A DNA stretch of 64,000 bases from JAWKWH01 sp963669455 (GCA_963669455.1 OY770026.1:1116001-1180000), one strand, 5' to 3'. Shown: positions 42,501-51,528, numbered from the stretch's first letter. A program made the numbers and translations. Notes: a model not told the origin generated them from the letters alone.

Positions 42501-42533
42501 GGGCGGCTCTCCTGTAGCCGCCCCTTTTTATTT
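42501..42533 (+). terminator. Terminator after modABC
   Basis: GGGCGGCT (42501-42508) pairs with AGCCGCCC (42516-42523) around a 7-base loop, followed by CTTTTTATTT. A second short hairpin (CCGGTCTT / GAGACCGG) lies just upstream. Confidence 0.85.
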
Positions 42534-42583
42534 CTCCTGACGTATCTTATCTACCGCCCCTAGAGCGTATCGGGGGAAATGCC

Positions 42584-43336
42584 ATGTCCGACAGCAAGAC
42601 AGCAATCGTTACCGGTGCCGGTACGGGGATCGGCAAGGCGGTCGCGACCGCATTGACCGGCGATGGCTGGCAGGTGGTCTTCACCGGGCGGCGGCAGACG
42701 GTGCTGGAGGAGGCTGTTGCGGCGGTCAATGGTCCGGGCAGCGGCCTTGCAATCGCCTGTGACGTGACAGACGAGGCGGCAGTCGACCGGCTGTTCGACG
42801 AAACGCTTGAGCGTTGCGGACGCGTTGATCTTTTGTTCAACAATGCCGGTGCTGGCTATCCAAAGACGATGATCGACGAGATCCCCGTCGATGTTTGGCG
42901 GCAGATTATCGAAGTCAATCTTACGGGCTCTTTCCTGTGCGCACGGGCCGCATTTCGCGCGATGCGCCAGCAGGTGCCGCAAGGTGGCCGCATCATCAAT
43001 AACGGGTCGGTTTCTGCTTATGCGCCGCGGCCCGGCTCGGTGCCCTATACCGCATCCAAACATGCGATTACCGGTCTTACCAAGACGCTGGCGCTTGATG
43101 GCAGGGCCTACAATATTGCTTGCGGGCAGATCGATATCGGCAATGCATTGACCGAGATGGCTGTGCCGATGACCAAAGGTGTCCCGCAGGCCAATGGCGA
43201 AATTGCCGCCGAGGCAACGATGGATGTCGGCCATGTCGCCGATACCGTGCTGCACATGGCTGGTCTTCCGCTTGACGCCAATGTGCTGTTCACCACGGTT
43301 ATGGCCACCAACATGCCCTATGTGGGCCGCGGATAG
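42584..43336 (+). CDS. SDR-family oxidoreductase
   Basis: 250 residues, classical short-chain dehydrogenase/reductase: TGAGTGIGKAVATAL cofactor loop, NNAGAGYP, catalytic Ser in NNGSVSAY, and Tyr/Lys in PYTASKHAITGL. The arginines after the first beta strands (TGRRQ) favour NADP(H). Substrate unknown. Standalone, after the modABC terminator; GGGGGAA precedes the ATG. TAGAGC, the repeat-edge motif, is present just upstream. Confidence 0.9.
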   Translation: MSDSKTAIVTGAGTGIGKAVATALTGDGWQVVFTGRRQTVLEEAVAAVNGPGSGLAIACDVTDEAAVDRLFDETLERCGRVDLLFNNAGAGYPKTMIDEIPVDVWRQIIEVNLTGSFLCARAAFRAMRQQVPQGGRIINNGSVSAYAPRPGSVPYTASKHAITGLTKTLALDGRAYNIACGQIDIGNALTEMAVPMTKGVPQANGEIAAEATMDVGHVADTVLHMAGLPLDANVLFTTVMATNMPYVGRG

Positions 43337-43370
43337 ATGCGGCGGCAAGCAGACTGTTTAAAGTCGCCGG

Positions 43371-44597
43371 TCAGCCCCGTGGCAGGTCCTTGAAAAGCTG
43401 CTTCAATCTCGCCGGGCCTTGAAGAATATCGTCATCCGATGGCGTAAAGCCTGCCTCGATGAATTTGCGGCCAAGCATGTGGTCGGCTGGACGGTTGACC
43501 GTGTCGATGGCGATCAGGCGGGTTTTTGAAAAATGATAGACGGCAAAGGCGTTTTCCGCCGGATTGCCGGAGATGAGGTGGCGATCCGGATCAAATGACA
43601 GGCCGACCATTTGCAGTTTCATATCGCCCTGGTCGGACCAGAACCAGGGCACATTTTTATAATCACTGTCATTGCCGAGAATTGTCTTGGCGGTATGTCT
43701 GGCCTGGTCGGTGGCGTTTTGTACCGATTCCAGCCGCAAGCGGCGATCCGCGTGCCATTGGTGGAAGGAGCAGCAATCACCGATCGCCAGTATAGCGGGG
43801 TCTGACGTGCGCATTTGCCCATCAACCGTGATGCCATTGTCGCAGGCCAGATCGGCACTTTCCGCCAGTTCGACATTGGGGATGACACCGATACCAATGA
43901 TGACAAGGTCGGCTTCAAGCGTTTGGTCGCCGGCCAGCGCAACGGCTTCAACCCGGCCATCGCCGCCAATGGCCTCCGGCAGGGTATCGGTCAAAATACG
44001 GATGCCGGCAGCCTCGGCGCGGGCGTGAACATGATCCGATATGGCCGGCGCGACAGCGCGGCCGAGAATGCGGGGGGCGGCCTCGACGACGGTAACCGAT
44101 TTACCGAATCCGGCGAAGGTGAAAGCGGCCTCCATGCCAATAAAGCCACCGCCAATGACCACGACATTTCGTGCGTCGGCCATGGCGTTGCGCAAACCGG
44201 TGGCGTCATCAAGCGTGCGAAGCACATGGACGCCCGGCAGTTCTACCCCCGGTATTGATGGCATGCGCGGTCTGGTGCCCGTGGCCAGCACAAGGTGATC
44301 GTAGCTAACGGAGGTAGCGCCGGCGCAGGTGATTTTCTTGTCCGCGCGGTTGATCGCTTCCACCTGGCAACCAGGGCGAAACTCGATATCGTGGTCGGAA
44401 TAGTAACTTTGTGCACGCAAAACCTGCGCGTTGGTTTGCGGGTCCTTCAAAAAGGCTTTTGAAAGCGGCGGTTTGTGATAGGGCGTCGTGGTTTCATCGC
44501 TGATCAGCATCACCGGACCGTCATAACCGGCCTCGCGCAAACTGGCTGCGCATTGAGACCCGCCGTGTCCTGCGCCAACAATAACAACACCCGCCAT
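43371..44597 (-). CDS. FAD-dependent NAD(P)H:ferredoxin reductase-like enzyme
   Basis: 408 residues, in the family of rhodocoxin/putidaredoxin reductases. FAD-binding VIVGAGHGGSQCAASLREAG, LVLATGTRPRMPSIPG, NAD-binding NVVVIGGGFIGMEAAFTFAG, second FAD motif ILAIGDCCSFHQW, and a reductase C-terminal domain (WFWSDQGDMKLQMVGLSFDP). It passes electrons from NAD(P)H to a 2Fe-2S ferredoxin that serves a monooxygenase, but no such partner gene is nearby. It is cytoplasmic and faces the SDR gene convergently. Confidence 0.9.
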   Translation of the reverse strand: MAGVVIVGAGHGGSQCAASLREAGYDGPVMLISDETTTPYHKPPLSKAFLKDPQTNAQVLRAQSYYSDHDIEFRPGCQVEAINRADKKITCAGATSVSYDHLVLATGTRPRMPSIPGVELPGVHVLRTLDDATGLRNAMADARNVVVIGGGFIGMEAAFTFAGFGKSVTVVEAAPRILGRAVAPAISDHVHARAEAAGIRILTDTLPEAIGGDGRVEAVALAGDQTLEADLVIIGIGVIPNVELAESADLACDNGITVDGQMRTSDPAILAIGDCCSFHQWHADRRLRLESVQNATDQARHTAKTILGNDSDYKNVPWFWSDQGDMKLQMVGLSFDPDRHLISGNPAENAFAVYHFSKTRLIAIDTVNRPADHMLGRKFIEAGFTPSDDDILQGPARLKQLFKDLPRG

Positions 44598-44648
44598 CCG
44601 ACCTCTCCCTCATTCCAGCAAAGCGGTTACGGCAGTTAGCCGACCGTG

Positions 44649-45317
44649 TCAAAGATGACGGTTGGAGTATTTGTACTCCTGCCAAGCCTGGACAAGGATG
44701 AGCTGAGCGGATCTCAAAAACAGACCTGCCATTATGGTAGCGACAACAAGGTCGGGCCATGCGGCCGCAGTAAACCATACGGCCACACTCGCAATCATCA
44801 CCGCGATATTGCCTAGCGCATCATTTCTCGAGCAAAGCCACACTGAGCGAACATTTGCATCGCCATCTTTGTAACGCATGAGCACCAGGACACTCGCCAC
44901 ATTTGCCGCCAAGGCAAGGAAGCCGATGACACCCATGATCTCAGCCTTTGGTACGCCGAGAATGAATATCTGATAGATGGTTGATCCAGACACCCATAAC
45001 CCCATTGCCAACAGGCTGATGCCTTTGAAGATCGCTGCTGTAGCGCGCACTTTAAGGCTCATCCCGATTACTGCCAGGCTAACGCCATAGGTCATCGCAT
45101 CTCCAAGAAAATCCAATGCATCGGCTTGAAGGGCTTGAGAACCCGCGAGCTTGCCCGCTGATAACTCAATCACGAACATCACAGCGTTAATCGCAATGAC
45201 CAGCCACAACACCCGTTTGTAGTTTGGATCAACGCCATCAAAAACAGGATTGCCCGAACAGCCACAGCTGTCAGCTTGCAGATCATTTTCGCCTTTCTCA
45301 AACGCAGATTCTGTCAT
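44649..45317 (-). CDS. CDF-type cation transporter with altered metal site
   Basis: 222 residues from ATG 45317 (AAGGG upstream). Six hydrophobic helices. A cysteine-containing N-terminus (DSCGCSGNPVFDG) may bind metal. TM2 reads ALQADALDFLGDAMTYG and TM5 reads VRSVWLCSRNDALGNIAVMI; the usual His of the HxxxD sites is replaced by Asp in TM2 and by Cys or Ser in TM5, a pattern that I recall from a conserved proteobacterial subgroup. The C-terminal cytoplasmic domain of full CDF proteins is absent. It may export or import a divalent metal; the ion is unknown. Confidence 0.82.
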   Translation of the reverse strand: MTESAFEKGENDLQADSCGCSGNPVFDGVDPNYKRVLWLVIAINAVMFVIELSAGKLAGSQALQADALDFLGDAMTYGVSLAVIGMSLKVRATAAIFKGISLLAMGLWVSGSTIYQIFILGVPKAEIMGVIGFLALAANVASVLVLMRYKDGDANVRSVWLCSRNDALGNIAVMIASVAVWFTAAAWPDLVVATIMAGLFLRSAQLILVQAWQEYKYSNRHL

Positions 45318-45419
45318 CTTGGAACCCTTGCCAATAGCACCTAAGCACCAATATAATTCCTCTAGCAACTAGAGGTTCAAGAGGTTTTTTTGGAGTGTTT
45401 TCATTTGGAGATTCGGCGA

Positions 45420-45522
45420 GGGTATTTTCGCTCAAACAGAATCATACGCGCGAAAAATGCTTCAACAGTTTCCGGCGGATACAGGCGTTGTCGCGGTTCC
45501 AGTTACAGCAAAACGCCCTGAA
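45420..45522. repeat. Intergenic palindromic repeat, copy 3
   Basis: Degenerate first hairpin GTATTTTCGC...GCGAAAAATGCTTCAA followed by the second part with CAGGCGTTGTCGCGGTTCCAG and GCAAAACGCC, same orientation as copy 2. It lies in the 329-base stretch between the CDF transporter and the 174-aa gene, in which I see no other feature. Confidence 0.65.
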
Positions 45523-45646
45523 GATTATTTTGTCTCAAAGCGATTGCCGCAAAATCTCAAATCCACCGCAGTGCCACCGATGGTGGCGCGGCCAAAGCCA
45601 GTGAGGCCACAAATCGCACTATGTGAGTTTCGCCCGGTTATGCCCA

Positions 45647-46171
45647 CTACCACGTGATGAACCTTGTTGCGCACCACTGATCGGCATATTCAGGACGTTT
45701 CATGAGTTCTTTCAAAAGCCATCCTGACCCAATCAGGCCAATATTTATCCCCGGATTGGTATCGCCAGCTTCTGAAACAAGCTTTTCATATTTTTGCTGG
45801 TTTTCATTTTTTAGGACCAATCCTGTATCAGCGCGCCAAGCAAACTCGAAATCCTCACTGCCCGTTTCGCTCAGCGCAATGCCATATAGTGTGCTATCCG
45901 TGACATAAATCGGCCAGACATCACCTTCAACGAGAGGTGTTCCATCTGGAAATTTGGGGACCTCTTCCGGTAGCCAATAGGGCTCTCTCAGATCAAACAC
46001 AGCATTGTAGCCAAGGTTCAGCCCGTTTTTGAGCTGAACACAACGGCGGAATTCCTTGTTGTAGGCAATGAACGGCCAAGCGCCGACAATGGCGAGGATC
46101 AGCAGCAGGATACCCAACAGAGCTGGAGTGCCGATAGCAGAAGTCTTTTTGCTGTCATTGCTCACATTCAC
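45647..46171 (-). CDS. Membrane-anchored protein, candidate immunity protein
   Basis: 174 residues: short polar N-terminus, one transmembrane helix (about 16-36, LLGILLLILAIVGAWPFIAY), then a ~135-residue domain that would lie in the periplasm (VFDLREPYWLPEEVPKFPDG, DVWPIYVTDSTLYGIALSET). No family recognised. It starts 13 bases after the stop of the MuF-domain protein gene, on the same strand. The toxin-then-immunity order and the membrane anchor fit an immunity role against a toxin acting in the periplasm, but this is inference. The gene is less G+C-rich than the surrounding core. Confidence 0.55.
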   Translation of the reverse strand: MNVSNDSKKTSAIGTPALLGILLLILAIVGAWPFIAYNKEFRRCVQLKNGLNLGYNAVFDLREPYWLPEEVPKFPDGTPLVEGDVWPIYVTDSTLYGIALSETGSEDFEFAWRADTGLVLKNENQQKYEKLVSEAGDTNPGINIGLIGSGWLLKELMKRPEYADQWCATRFITW

Positions 46172-46184
46172 TCACAACCACCCG

Positions 46185-47102
46185 TCAGCCAAAGGAACTT
46201 TCAGATGCATCCGCATAAATTTGCCCTTCAAACCGTCCTGACCAGTCGTCGGTGATTGGATATGGGTCACCGGTGTGAATACCGAGTCTATCCTGCTTAT
46301 TTGATCTGATTTGATCGAAAATACTCCGATTTATCCGTTGGCGGATCCGATCCTCAAGGGGACGGTGGATGTTTTCGTAAATGGTTCTACCAGGATCGAT
46401 AACTTCCACACCAATATCCAGCGGATCTGCAAATTCGTCTGTGAGATAAAAGCCAATCTTTCCAGAAATCGACAATATTCCATTTTTCTCAGAGCTGTTA
46501 CCGGAAAACGCACCTCCAATTGTCGTATTGCCAATACTGAAGACAACGTCGGTCATCTTATATGTCTCATAAAAGTTGTCTGAAAATGAGCCATTTTTCT
46601 TTTCTCGTGCCTTAAGCGCAATCTGTTTTGGTAGGCGCGCTGGATTATCAATAACTATCTGGCGATATTTCGCTACAATGGAACTTAGATGCCCGGTTTG
46701 TCTCACCGTTACGCCGCGCCCTCTGCCATTGAAATAATGGTGAACAAAGTCCCGGCTGCTCCAGCGCGAGCCCGCATCTGATATGCCGGACAATGTAATA
46801 TTAATTCGCTCATTTGTTTTTGGAGTATACGGCTCTGCCGTGCAGCGGCATCCATAATCTTCGCCGGGGTGGCCAGTTGGCGGTGGACTATCCCACGCAA
46901 ATATCTTGCCATGATTGGCGGCATGGCTTGGCCTCACTTTGCCATCACTGCGTGTGCGCCAAATGTAATGGGTTGTTGGGCGAGCCTGTTTCAGCGTCAA
47001 GCCAATCGGTGTACCCTTTCGCATATACGCTTCAAATGCATGACGATATGCAAGGGTGGTAGTATCCAAATCCATATCCGGTTCCTTTGCTGCGCGAAGC
47101 AA
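46185..47102 (-). CDS. MuF-domain protein, candidate polymorphic toxin
   Basis: 305 residues (or 296 from the ATG at 47075). Residues about 25-100 resemble the C-terminal part of phage Mu F/SPP1 gp7 minor-head proteins: THYIWRTRSDGKVRPSHAAN, then WDSPPPTGHPGEDYGCRCTAEP. Such MuF modules are found in phage head proteins and as carriers of toxin domains. No other phage gene is present here. The ~200-residue C-terminal part (SRDFVHHYFNGRGRGVTV, DVVFSIGNTTIGGAFSG, FYLTDEFADPLDIGVEV) is not a head-protein sequence that I know; a colicin-M-like lipid II-targeting domain is a weak possibility, without a clear catalytic motif. It lies 45 bases from the 3' end of tRNA-Met. Confidence 0.6.
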   Translation of the reverse strand: MLRAAKEPDMDLDTTTLAYRHAFEAYMRKGTPIGLTLKQARPTTHYIWRTRSDGKVRPSHAANHGKIFAWDSPPPTGHPGEDYGCRCTAEPYTPKTNERINITLSGISDAGSRWSSRDFVHHYFNGRGRGVTVRQTGHLSSIVAKYRQIVIDNPARLPKQIALKAREKKNGSFSDNFYETYKMTDVVFSIGNTTIGGAFSGNSSEKNGILSISGKIGFYLTDEFADPLDIGVEVIDPGRTIYENIHRPLEDRIRQRINRSIFDQIRSNKQDRLGIHTGDPYPITDDWSGRFEGQIYADASESSFG

Positions 47103-47146
47103 GTCAAAGTGTAAAACAGGAAATTCGGATGGGGATAAGACGATCT

Positions 47147-47223
47147 TGGTAGCGGGAGAGGGACTTGAACCCCCGACACGCGGATTATGATTCCGCTGCT
47201 CTAACCACCTGAGCTACCCCGCC
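47147..47223 (-). tRNA. tRNA-Met (CAT)
   Basis: Minus strand: acceptor GGCGGGG (47223-47217) pairs with TCCCGCT near the 3' end, encoded CCA at 47149-47147. Anticodon arm GCGGA-ATCATAA-TCCGC gives CAT. D-arm GCTCAGGTGGTTAGAGC and T-arm GGGGG-TTCAAGT-CCCTC are normal. The acceptor begins with a G-U-type pair rather than the C1-A72 mismatch of initiators, so it is the elongator. Confidence 0.95.
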
Positions 47224-47342
47224 ATACCAGAGCGTTGTTTTTTTGGCCACGCATCATGCTTTCGCTGAAAGTTTCCAGCCTGGAAAATCGCGTGACGGTC
47301 AACATGGTTTCGGGGCGAAAAATTGTCCCGATTGACGCGCGG

Positions 47343-47372
47343 GATATAGTGCGCGCTGCCGCAAACTGTCAA
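47343..47372 (-). promoter_or_regulatory. Promoter of tRNA-Met
   Basis: On the minus strand a consensus -35 TTGACA (47372-47367) is followed after 18 bases by TATATC (47348-47343), about 120 bases upstream of the tRNA. The rest of the 353-base stretch 47224-47576 shows no gene. Confidence 0.5.
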
Positions 47373-47576
47373 GCGCAATCCGATGCCCGCCGCGACGTCC
47401 GCGCTGGCTGATGGGCAAAGCGGATGTACTTTATAGAAGCCGGATCGTTTTCAGACAGTGTGTGCCGGACACGTTTTGATGTGCCGATGCGCACAGTTGT
47501 GTTGTCCCGCGGGGTTGAGTTCGCCGGGCAGCCCCGATAAGTGTCGCGGCAAACAATTTCTTGGCAAGGATATAAG

Positions 47577-48539
47577 GTGCCGCGTATTGCAGTTCTTGGA
47601 TGTGGCTATTGGGGCAGCAATCACATCCGCACCCTGAAATCTCTCGGCGCGCTTCATGCTGTGTCCGATGCCAATGCAGCGCGTGCGGAAGGGTTTGCGT
47701 CCGAACAGGATTGTCTGGCGATTGCGCCCGATGAACTTTTTACCCGCGACGACATCGATGCCATCGTCATGGCGTTGCCGCCACAGTTTCACGCCGATTA
47801 TGCCATTGGCGCGGTTAAGGCGGGAAAAGACGTGCTGGTTGAAAAACCTATTGCACTGACGGTGAAGGAAGCCGAAGCGTCGGTCGCAGCTGCCAGGGAC
47901 AATGATCGCATCTTGATGGTCGGGCATGTGCTGCGGTTTCATCCCGCATTCGAAATGCTGGAACAGCTGATCGCCGAAGGTGAGTTGGGTGAGGTGAAAT
48001 ATATCCACTCGCACCGGCTAGGGCTTGGCAAATTCCACACCGAAAACGATGCGCTTTGGGACCTGGCGCCGCATGATCTGTCAATGATTTTGGCGATCAC
48101 CGGCTCGGCGCCGGTGAAGGTGCGCGGCGAGGGGGCGGCGCTGCTCGACAATCTGAGCGATTTTGCCCATCTGCATATGCTGTTTGAGGGCGGTATTCGC
48201 AGCCATCTGTTCACGTCCCGGCTGAACCCCTATCGCGAAAGGCGGCTGACCGTTGTCGGCACCAAGGCGATGGCGGTGTTTGACGATGTTGAGGCCTGGG
48301 AGCGCAAACTGGCCGTCTACCGGCATGCGGTGTGGCAGGATAGCGGCCAGTGGGCATTTACGACCAATGAGCCATCCTATGTGGCGATCAAGCAGGGAAT
48401 GCCGCTGACGCGCGAATTAGAGCATTTTGTGCACTGTATCGAGACGCGCGACCAGCCGCGAACCGGCGGTGACGAGGCTATCGGGGTGTTGCGCATACTC
48501 ACCGCCGGCACCGTCAAGCACGACGGCAAGGTTGTCTGA
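47577..48539 (+). CDS. Gfo/Idh/MocA-family sugar oxidoreductase
   Basis: 320 residues from GTG 47577, preferred over GTG 47541 because AAGGA lies about 8 bases upstream and homologues begin at RIAVLGCGYWG. Rossmann domain: RIAVLGCGYWGSNHIRTLKS; active-site Lys in VLVEKPIALTVKEAEA; substrate-binding LMVGHVLRFHPAFEML; likely catalytic His in WDLAPHDLSMI. It is similar to WlbA-type enzymes that oxidise the 3-position of UDP-sugars before a transamination. It precedes a DegT-type aminotransferase gene on the same strand, so the two probably make a 3-amino sugar. Confidence 0.88.
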   Translation: MPRIAVLGCGYWGSNHIRTLKSLGALHAVSDANAARAEGFASEQDCLAIAPDELFTRDDIDAIVMALPPQFHADYAIGAVKAGKDVLVEKPIALTVKEAEASVAAARDNDRILMVGHVLRFHPAFEMLEQLIAEGELGEVKYIHSHRLGLGKFHTENDALWDLAPHDLSMILAITGSAPVKVRGEGAALLDNLSDFAHLHMLFEGGIRSHLFTSRLNPYRERRLTVVGTKAMAVFDDVEAWERKLAVYRHAVWQDSGQWAFTTNEPSYVAIKQGMPLTRELEHFVHCIETRDQPRTGGDEAIGVLRILTAGTVKHDGKVV

Positions 48540-48675
48540 CAACGCTCACCTGATGTTACATTTTGCATTTTGGTTTGAAGCCACCTCGCTGGTACTTTGG
48601 CGTAGATCATCCTATTGAACCGGCGGGTAATGACGGGCCGCCGGATGGGCTGGCTGGAAAAACAGGGCACAAAAC

Positions 48676-49800
48676 ATGCAATTCATCGATCTTGCCGCGC
48701 AGCGCAAGCGTATCGACGGCCGGATTACGGCGGCTATCAATGAAGTGATCGGTTCTGGCCGCTACATACTCGGGCCGCAGGTGACGGAATTCGAAAACCG
48801 TCTTGCCGGCTATGTTGGTGTCAAGCACGTCATTGGCTGTGCCAACGGCACTGATGCGCTGATGCTGCCGTTGATGGCAGCCGATATCGGGCCCGGCGAT
48901 GCCGTGTTCTGTCCAAGTTTCACCTTTGCTGCGACCGCAGAGGTTGTCGCGCTTAGACGGGCAGAGCCGGTGTTCGTTGATGTTGAGCCCGAAACCTACA
49001 ATATGGATCCCGCCAGCCTGGAGGCCGCCATAGCTGCGGTGAAGGCCGAGGGCAGGCTCTGCGCCAGGGCGATCATTCCCGTCGATCTGTTCGGCCTTGC
49101 AGCCGATTACGACGCGATTGACGAAATAGCCAAACGCGAAGGGCTGATGGTGATCGAAGATGCCGCGCAATCAATCGGCGGTTCAGCCGATGGTAAAATG
49201 TGCGGCGGATTTGGCTCGGTCGCGTCGACCAGCTTTTATCCAGCCAAGCCGCTCGGATGCTACGGCGATGGCGGAGCGATGTTCACCAATGATGACGGGA
49301 TGGCGGAATTGTTGCGCTCGCTCAATTTTCACGGCAAGGGCGATGGCCAATATGACAATGTCCGGGTGGGTATCAATTCGCGGCTTGATACGATCCAGGC
49401 GGCGATCCTGATCGAAAAACTCGCGATACTGGAAGACGAAATGGAGGCGCGGCAGCAGGTGGCGGCGCGATACAATAATGGCCTTGCCGATCTGGTGAAA
49501 GTGCCGGAGATTGCCAACGGCAAGCGGTCAGCGTTTGCGCAATATGCGATCGAGTTGCCCAACCGCGACGGGCTGAAATCCCATCTGCAGGATAACAATA
49601 TCCCATCGGCCATCTATTATCCCAAGCCACTGCATCGGCAGGAGGCTTACAAGATGTATCCGGTCGCGCCTGACGGGCTGCCGGTTACAGATGATTTACC
49701 GGCGAAAATCCTGTGCCTGCCGATGCATCCCTATCTCAGTGAAGATGATCAGGACATGGTGATCGATTGCATCGGGCAGTTCATGCTGGCCAATCGTTGA
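48676..49800 (+). CDS. DegT/DnrJ/EryC1/StrS-family sugar aminotransferase
   Basis: 374 residues. PLP aminotransferase that adds an amino group to a keto-sugar nucleotide: MQFIDLAAQRKRIDGRI, GSGRYILGPQVTEFENRLAG, GCANGTDALMLPLMA, SFTFAATAEVV, VIEDAAQSIGG with the PLP-contacting Asp, and SFYPAKPLGCYGDGGAM with the putative Schiff-base Lys. It resembles WlbC/WbpE-like enzymes in sequence pattern. It follows the oxidoreductase gene and converges with the carrier-protein gene. With its neighbour it would supply an amino sugar for surface polysaccharide or lipopolysaccharide. Confidence 0.92.
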   Translation: MQFIDLAAQRKRIDGRITAAINEVIGSGRYILGPQVTEFENRLAGYVGVKHVIGCANGTDALMLPLMAADIGPGDAVFCPSFTFAATAEVVALRRAEPVFVDVEPETYNMDPASLEAAIAAVKAEGRLCARAIIPVDLFGLAADYDAIDEIAKREGLMVIEDAAQSIGGSADGKMCGGFGSVASTSFYPAKPLGCYGDGGAMFTNDDGMAELLRSLNFHGKGDGQYDNVRVGINSRLDTIQAAILIEKLAILEDEMEARQQVAARYNNGLADLVKVPEIANGKRSAFAQYAIELPNRDGLKSHLQDNNIPSAIYYPKPLHRQEAYKMYPVAPDGLPVTDDLPAKILCLPMHPYLSEDDQDMVIDCIGQFMLANR

Positions 49801-49812
49801 GTCACGCTCTAG

Positions 49813-50049
49813 TCAGACCGTCTCGTTTAGAAGCCCTTCAAGATCGTCGATCGTGTCGAGCCGTGCGATATCGAAATCCGGGTTCGACAGATCGAAACCG
49901 TGTTCGGATTCCAGAAAGATCATCAATTCGGTCGCGGCCATGGAATCGAGCAGGCCGCTGGTGAACAGCGCGTCACTGTTGGTAAAGTCGGTCGGCCTGC
50001 CGCGCTCTGACAACAGCGTTTCGACAAATGAACGTATAGACTGGCTCAA
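49813..50049 (-). CDS. Acyl/aminoacyl carrier protein (DltC-like)
   Basis: 78 residues, acidic four-helix carrier protein. The phosphopantetheine attachment site is Ser36 in GLLDSMAATELMIFLE. It starts 4 bases after the MBOAT stop and is last in the order adenylation enzyme, MBOAT, carrier, so it probably carries the residue that the adenylation enzyme activates, as DltC does for D-alanine. Housekeeping AcpP has DSLDTVEL-type sequence, so this is a dedicated carrier. Confidence 0.88.
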   Translation of the reverse strand: MSQSIRSFVETLLSERGRPTDFTNSDALFTSGLLDSMAATELMIFLESEHGFDLSNPDFDIARLDTIDDLEGLLNETV

Positions 50050-50052
50050 GAT

Positions 50053-51528
50053 CTAAACTCCAAACAGACCGGTAAAAAAGGCGGCGCGTTCTGGGAACGT
50101 GCCTTCGCCAGAAATATCATCGAAGATCTTAAGAAAGCAGAAAAACGCGATCACATTGATACGCGGCCAGACTTGGTAAGCGAAGAAACCGTCCTCCGGC
50201 TTCACCTTCTTGCCGCGCCACTGGGATATGATCAGTCCAGCTGCAAGCGCCAGCGAATAGAAGACCGCCGACTGGAATATCCAGAGCTTGTCAAAAATCG
50301 CACCGTCGGCAAACACATATGTCTCGCGCATGAAATGGTAGAGAAAGTTGCCGAAGCCTGCCGCACACAGTGTTGCAAACGCCACACGCAGCTTTGTGTT
50401 GCTTTTGAAATAGCGTCGGAATGCGGGATAGAAGAAGAAGTCGACCAGCATTTCCTTAAAGTAGTAGAAATAGCGGTTCCAGAATTCGGCCAGCGTGCGC
50501 GAGGCCAGCGGATTGACGGTGTTGCGCGGGATCCGGTAACCCGCCATGCGCACGATCGCGACGATGAAATGCCCCCAGATCGAGATGATCAGCAGATCAA
50601 TGAAATAATTGACCAGAACACTCGTCCAATTGACAGCTGTTCCATGTGACTGCCCACCGGCATGGGCCAGTATCGCCGTTTGAAGATCGGCAAGGCCAAA
50701 CACGCCGTAGGCAAGGTACTCGCTCAGCTTCAAAATGGCCGTAAGGATCAACGCCCAGACCGCCAATTTCAGTGCCTTCAGACGGGTGGCAGCCAGATCG
50801 GCTTCATCCTTGGCGGCAAACCGGTTGAGAAAACCAAAACTTTTGCCGATTGGTGTCGCACTGCCGCCCCAGAACGGGCGCAGGAACCCGCTACGGTATA
50901 GCGTTGATGTCTGATCCTTGCCGCGCGCGTCGGCCGCCGAATAGGCGAGGATCCAAAGCGATGACACGGAAACCCCGACAACCGGCCACAGGACCGAATG
51001 CACGAGTGAGCCAGGTACCGACAACAAAGCTGCCAGCAACAGGCCGAACCAGAGCAGCATAAGCGTCAGCACCGGCCTTTTGGCGGCGGTCGTATCGGAA
51101 AATCGCTTTTGCCAGAACAGGAATGCAGCGGAGAGCACCAGCACGGTCAGCGCGGCCATCACCTGCAATCCGAACGCACCGCCCAACGGAAACGTCGCTG
51201 CCTTGGCCTTGACCAACTCGGCCCAGCCATCGATGCGGAACGGCCGTATGACGAAGTAGAACAGAGATGAACCCATCAGGATTGACAGCCCGTGTGCAGG
51301 CAGAAGCACCATGGCAAACACGGTCGCAGCGACCAGTGCCAGTGCAGGCATTGAAAGCTGCAAACCGGCGGCCAGTACCACGACAAACGCGGCGCTGAGA
51401 ACGAGGCTTCCCACACGGGTCTTGACCCATGCGACTGCCCGCTCGTTTGTGTCGATCGTCAGCCATGCATGCCGCCATTCCAGAAGGCGGGACGGCCTTG
51501 TGCCGGCAAATGTGTCGACACTGCTCAT
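50053..51528 (-). CDS. MBOAT-like membrane O-acyltransferase (DltB-like)
   Basis: 491 residues with about ten or more hydrophobic segments. The C-terminal half shows the MBOAT pattern: ASRTLAEFWNRYFYYFKEML, YPAFRRYFKSNTKLRV and the conserved His in GFGNFLYHFMRETYVFADGA. Such enzymes move acyl or aminoacyl groups across or at the membrane onto surface glycans. It is longer than typical DltB (about 400 residues), with extra N-terminal helices. The start overlaps the adenylation-enzyme stop (ATGA at 51525-51528), and the carrier gene follows at once. Confidence 0.85.
   Translation of the reverse strand: MSSVDTFAGTRPSRLLEWRHAWLTIDTNERAVAWVKTRVGSLVLSAAFVVVLAAGLQLSMPALALVAATVFAMVLLPAHGLSILMGSSLFYFVIRPFRIDGWAELVKAKAATFPLGGAFGLQVMAALTVLVLSAAFLFWQKRFSDTTAAKRPVLTLMLLWFGLLLAALLSVPGSLVHSVLWPVVGVSVSSLWILAYSAADARGKDQTSTLYRSGFLRPFWGGSATPIGKSFGFLNRFAAKDEADLAATRLKALKLAVWALILTAILKLSEYLAYGVFGLADLQTAILAHAGGQSHGTAVNWTSVLVNYFIDLLIISIWGHFIVAIVRMAGYRIPRNTVNPLASRTLAEFWNRYFYYFKEMLVDFFFYPAFRRYFKSNTKLRVAFATLCAAGFGNFLYHFMRETYVFADGAIFDKLWIFQSAVFYSLALAAGLIISQWRGKKVKPEDGFFAYQVWPRINVIAFFCFLKIFDDISGEGTFPERAAFFTGLFGV

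Noticed and set aside
42560..43348. 262-codon minus-strand frame over the SDR gene
   Set aside because: Antisense to a gene with all classical SDR motifs; no supporting start signal.
47224..47540. Possible further element or tRNA between tRNA-Met and the oxidoreductase
   Set aside because: Only a good tRNA promoter is seen; no second tRNA fold, integrase or repeat.
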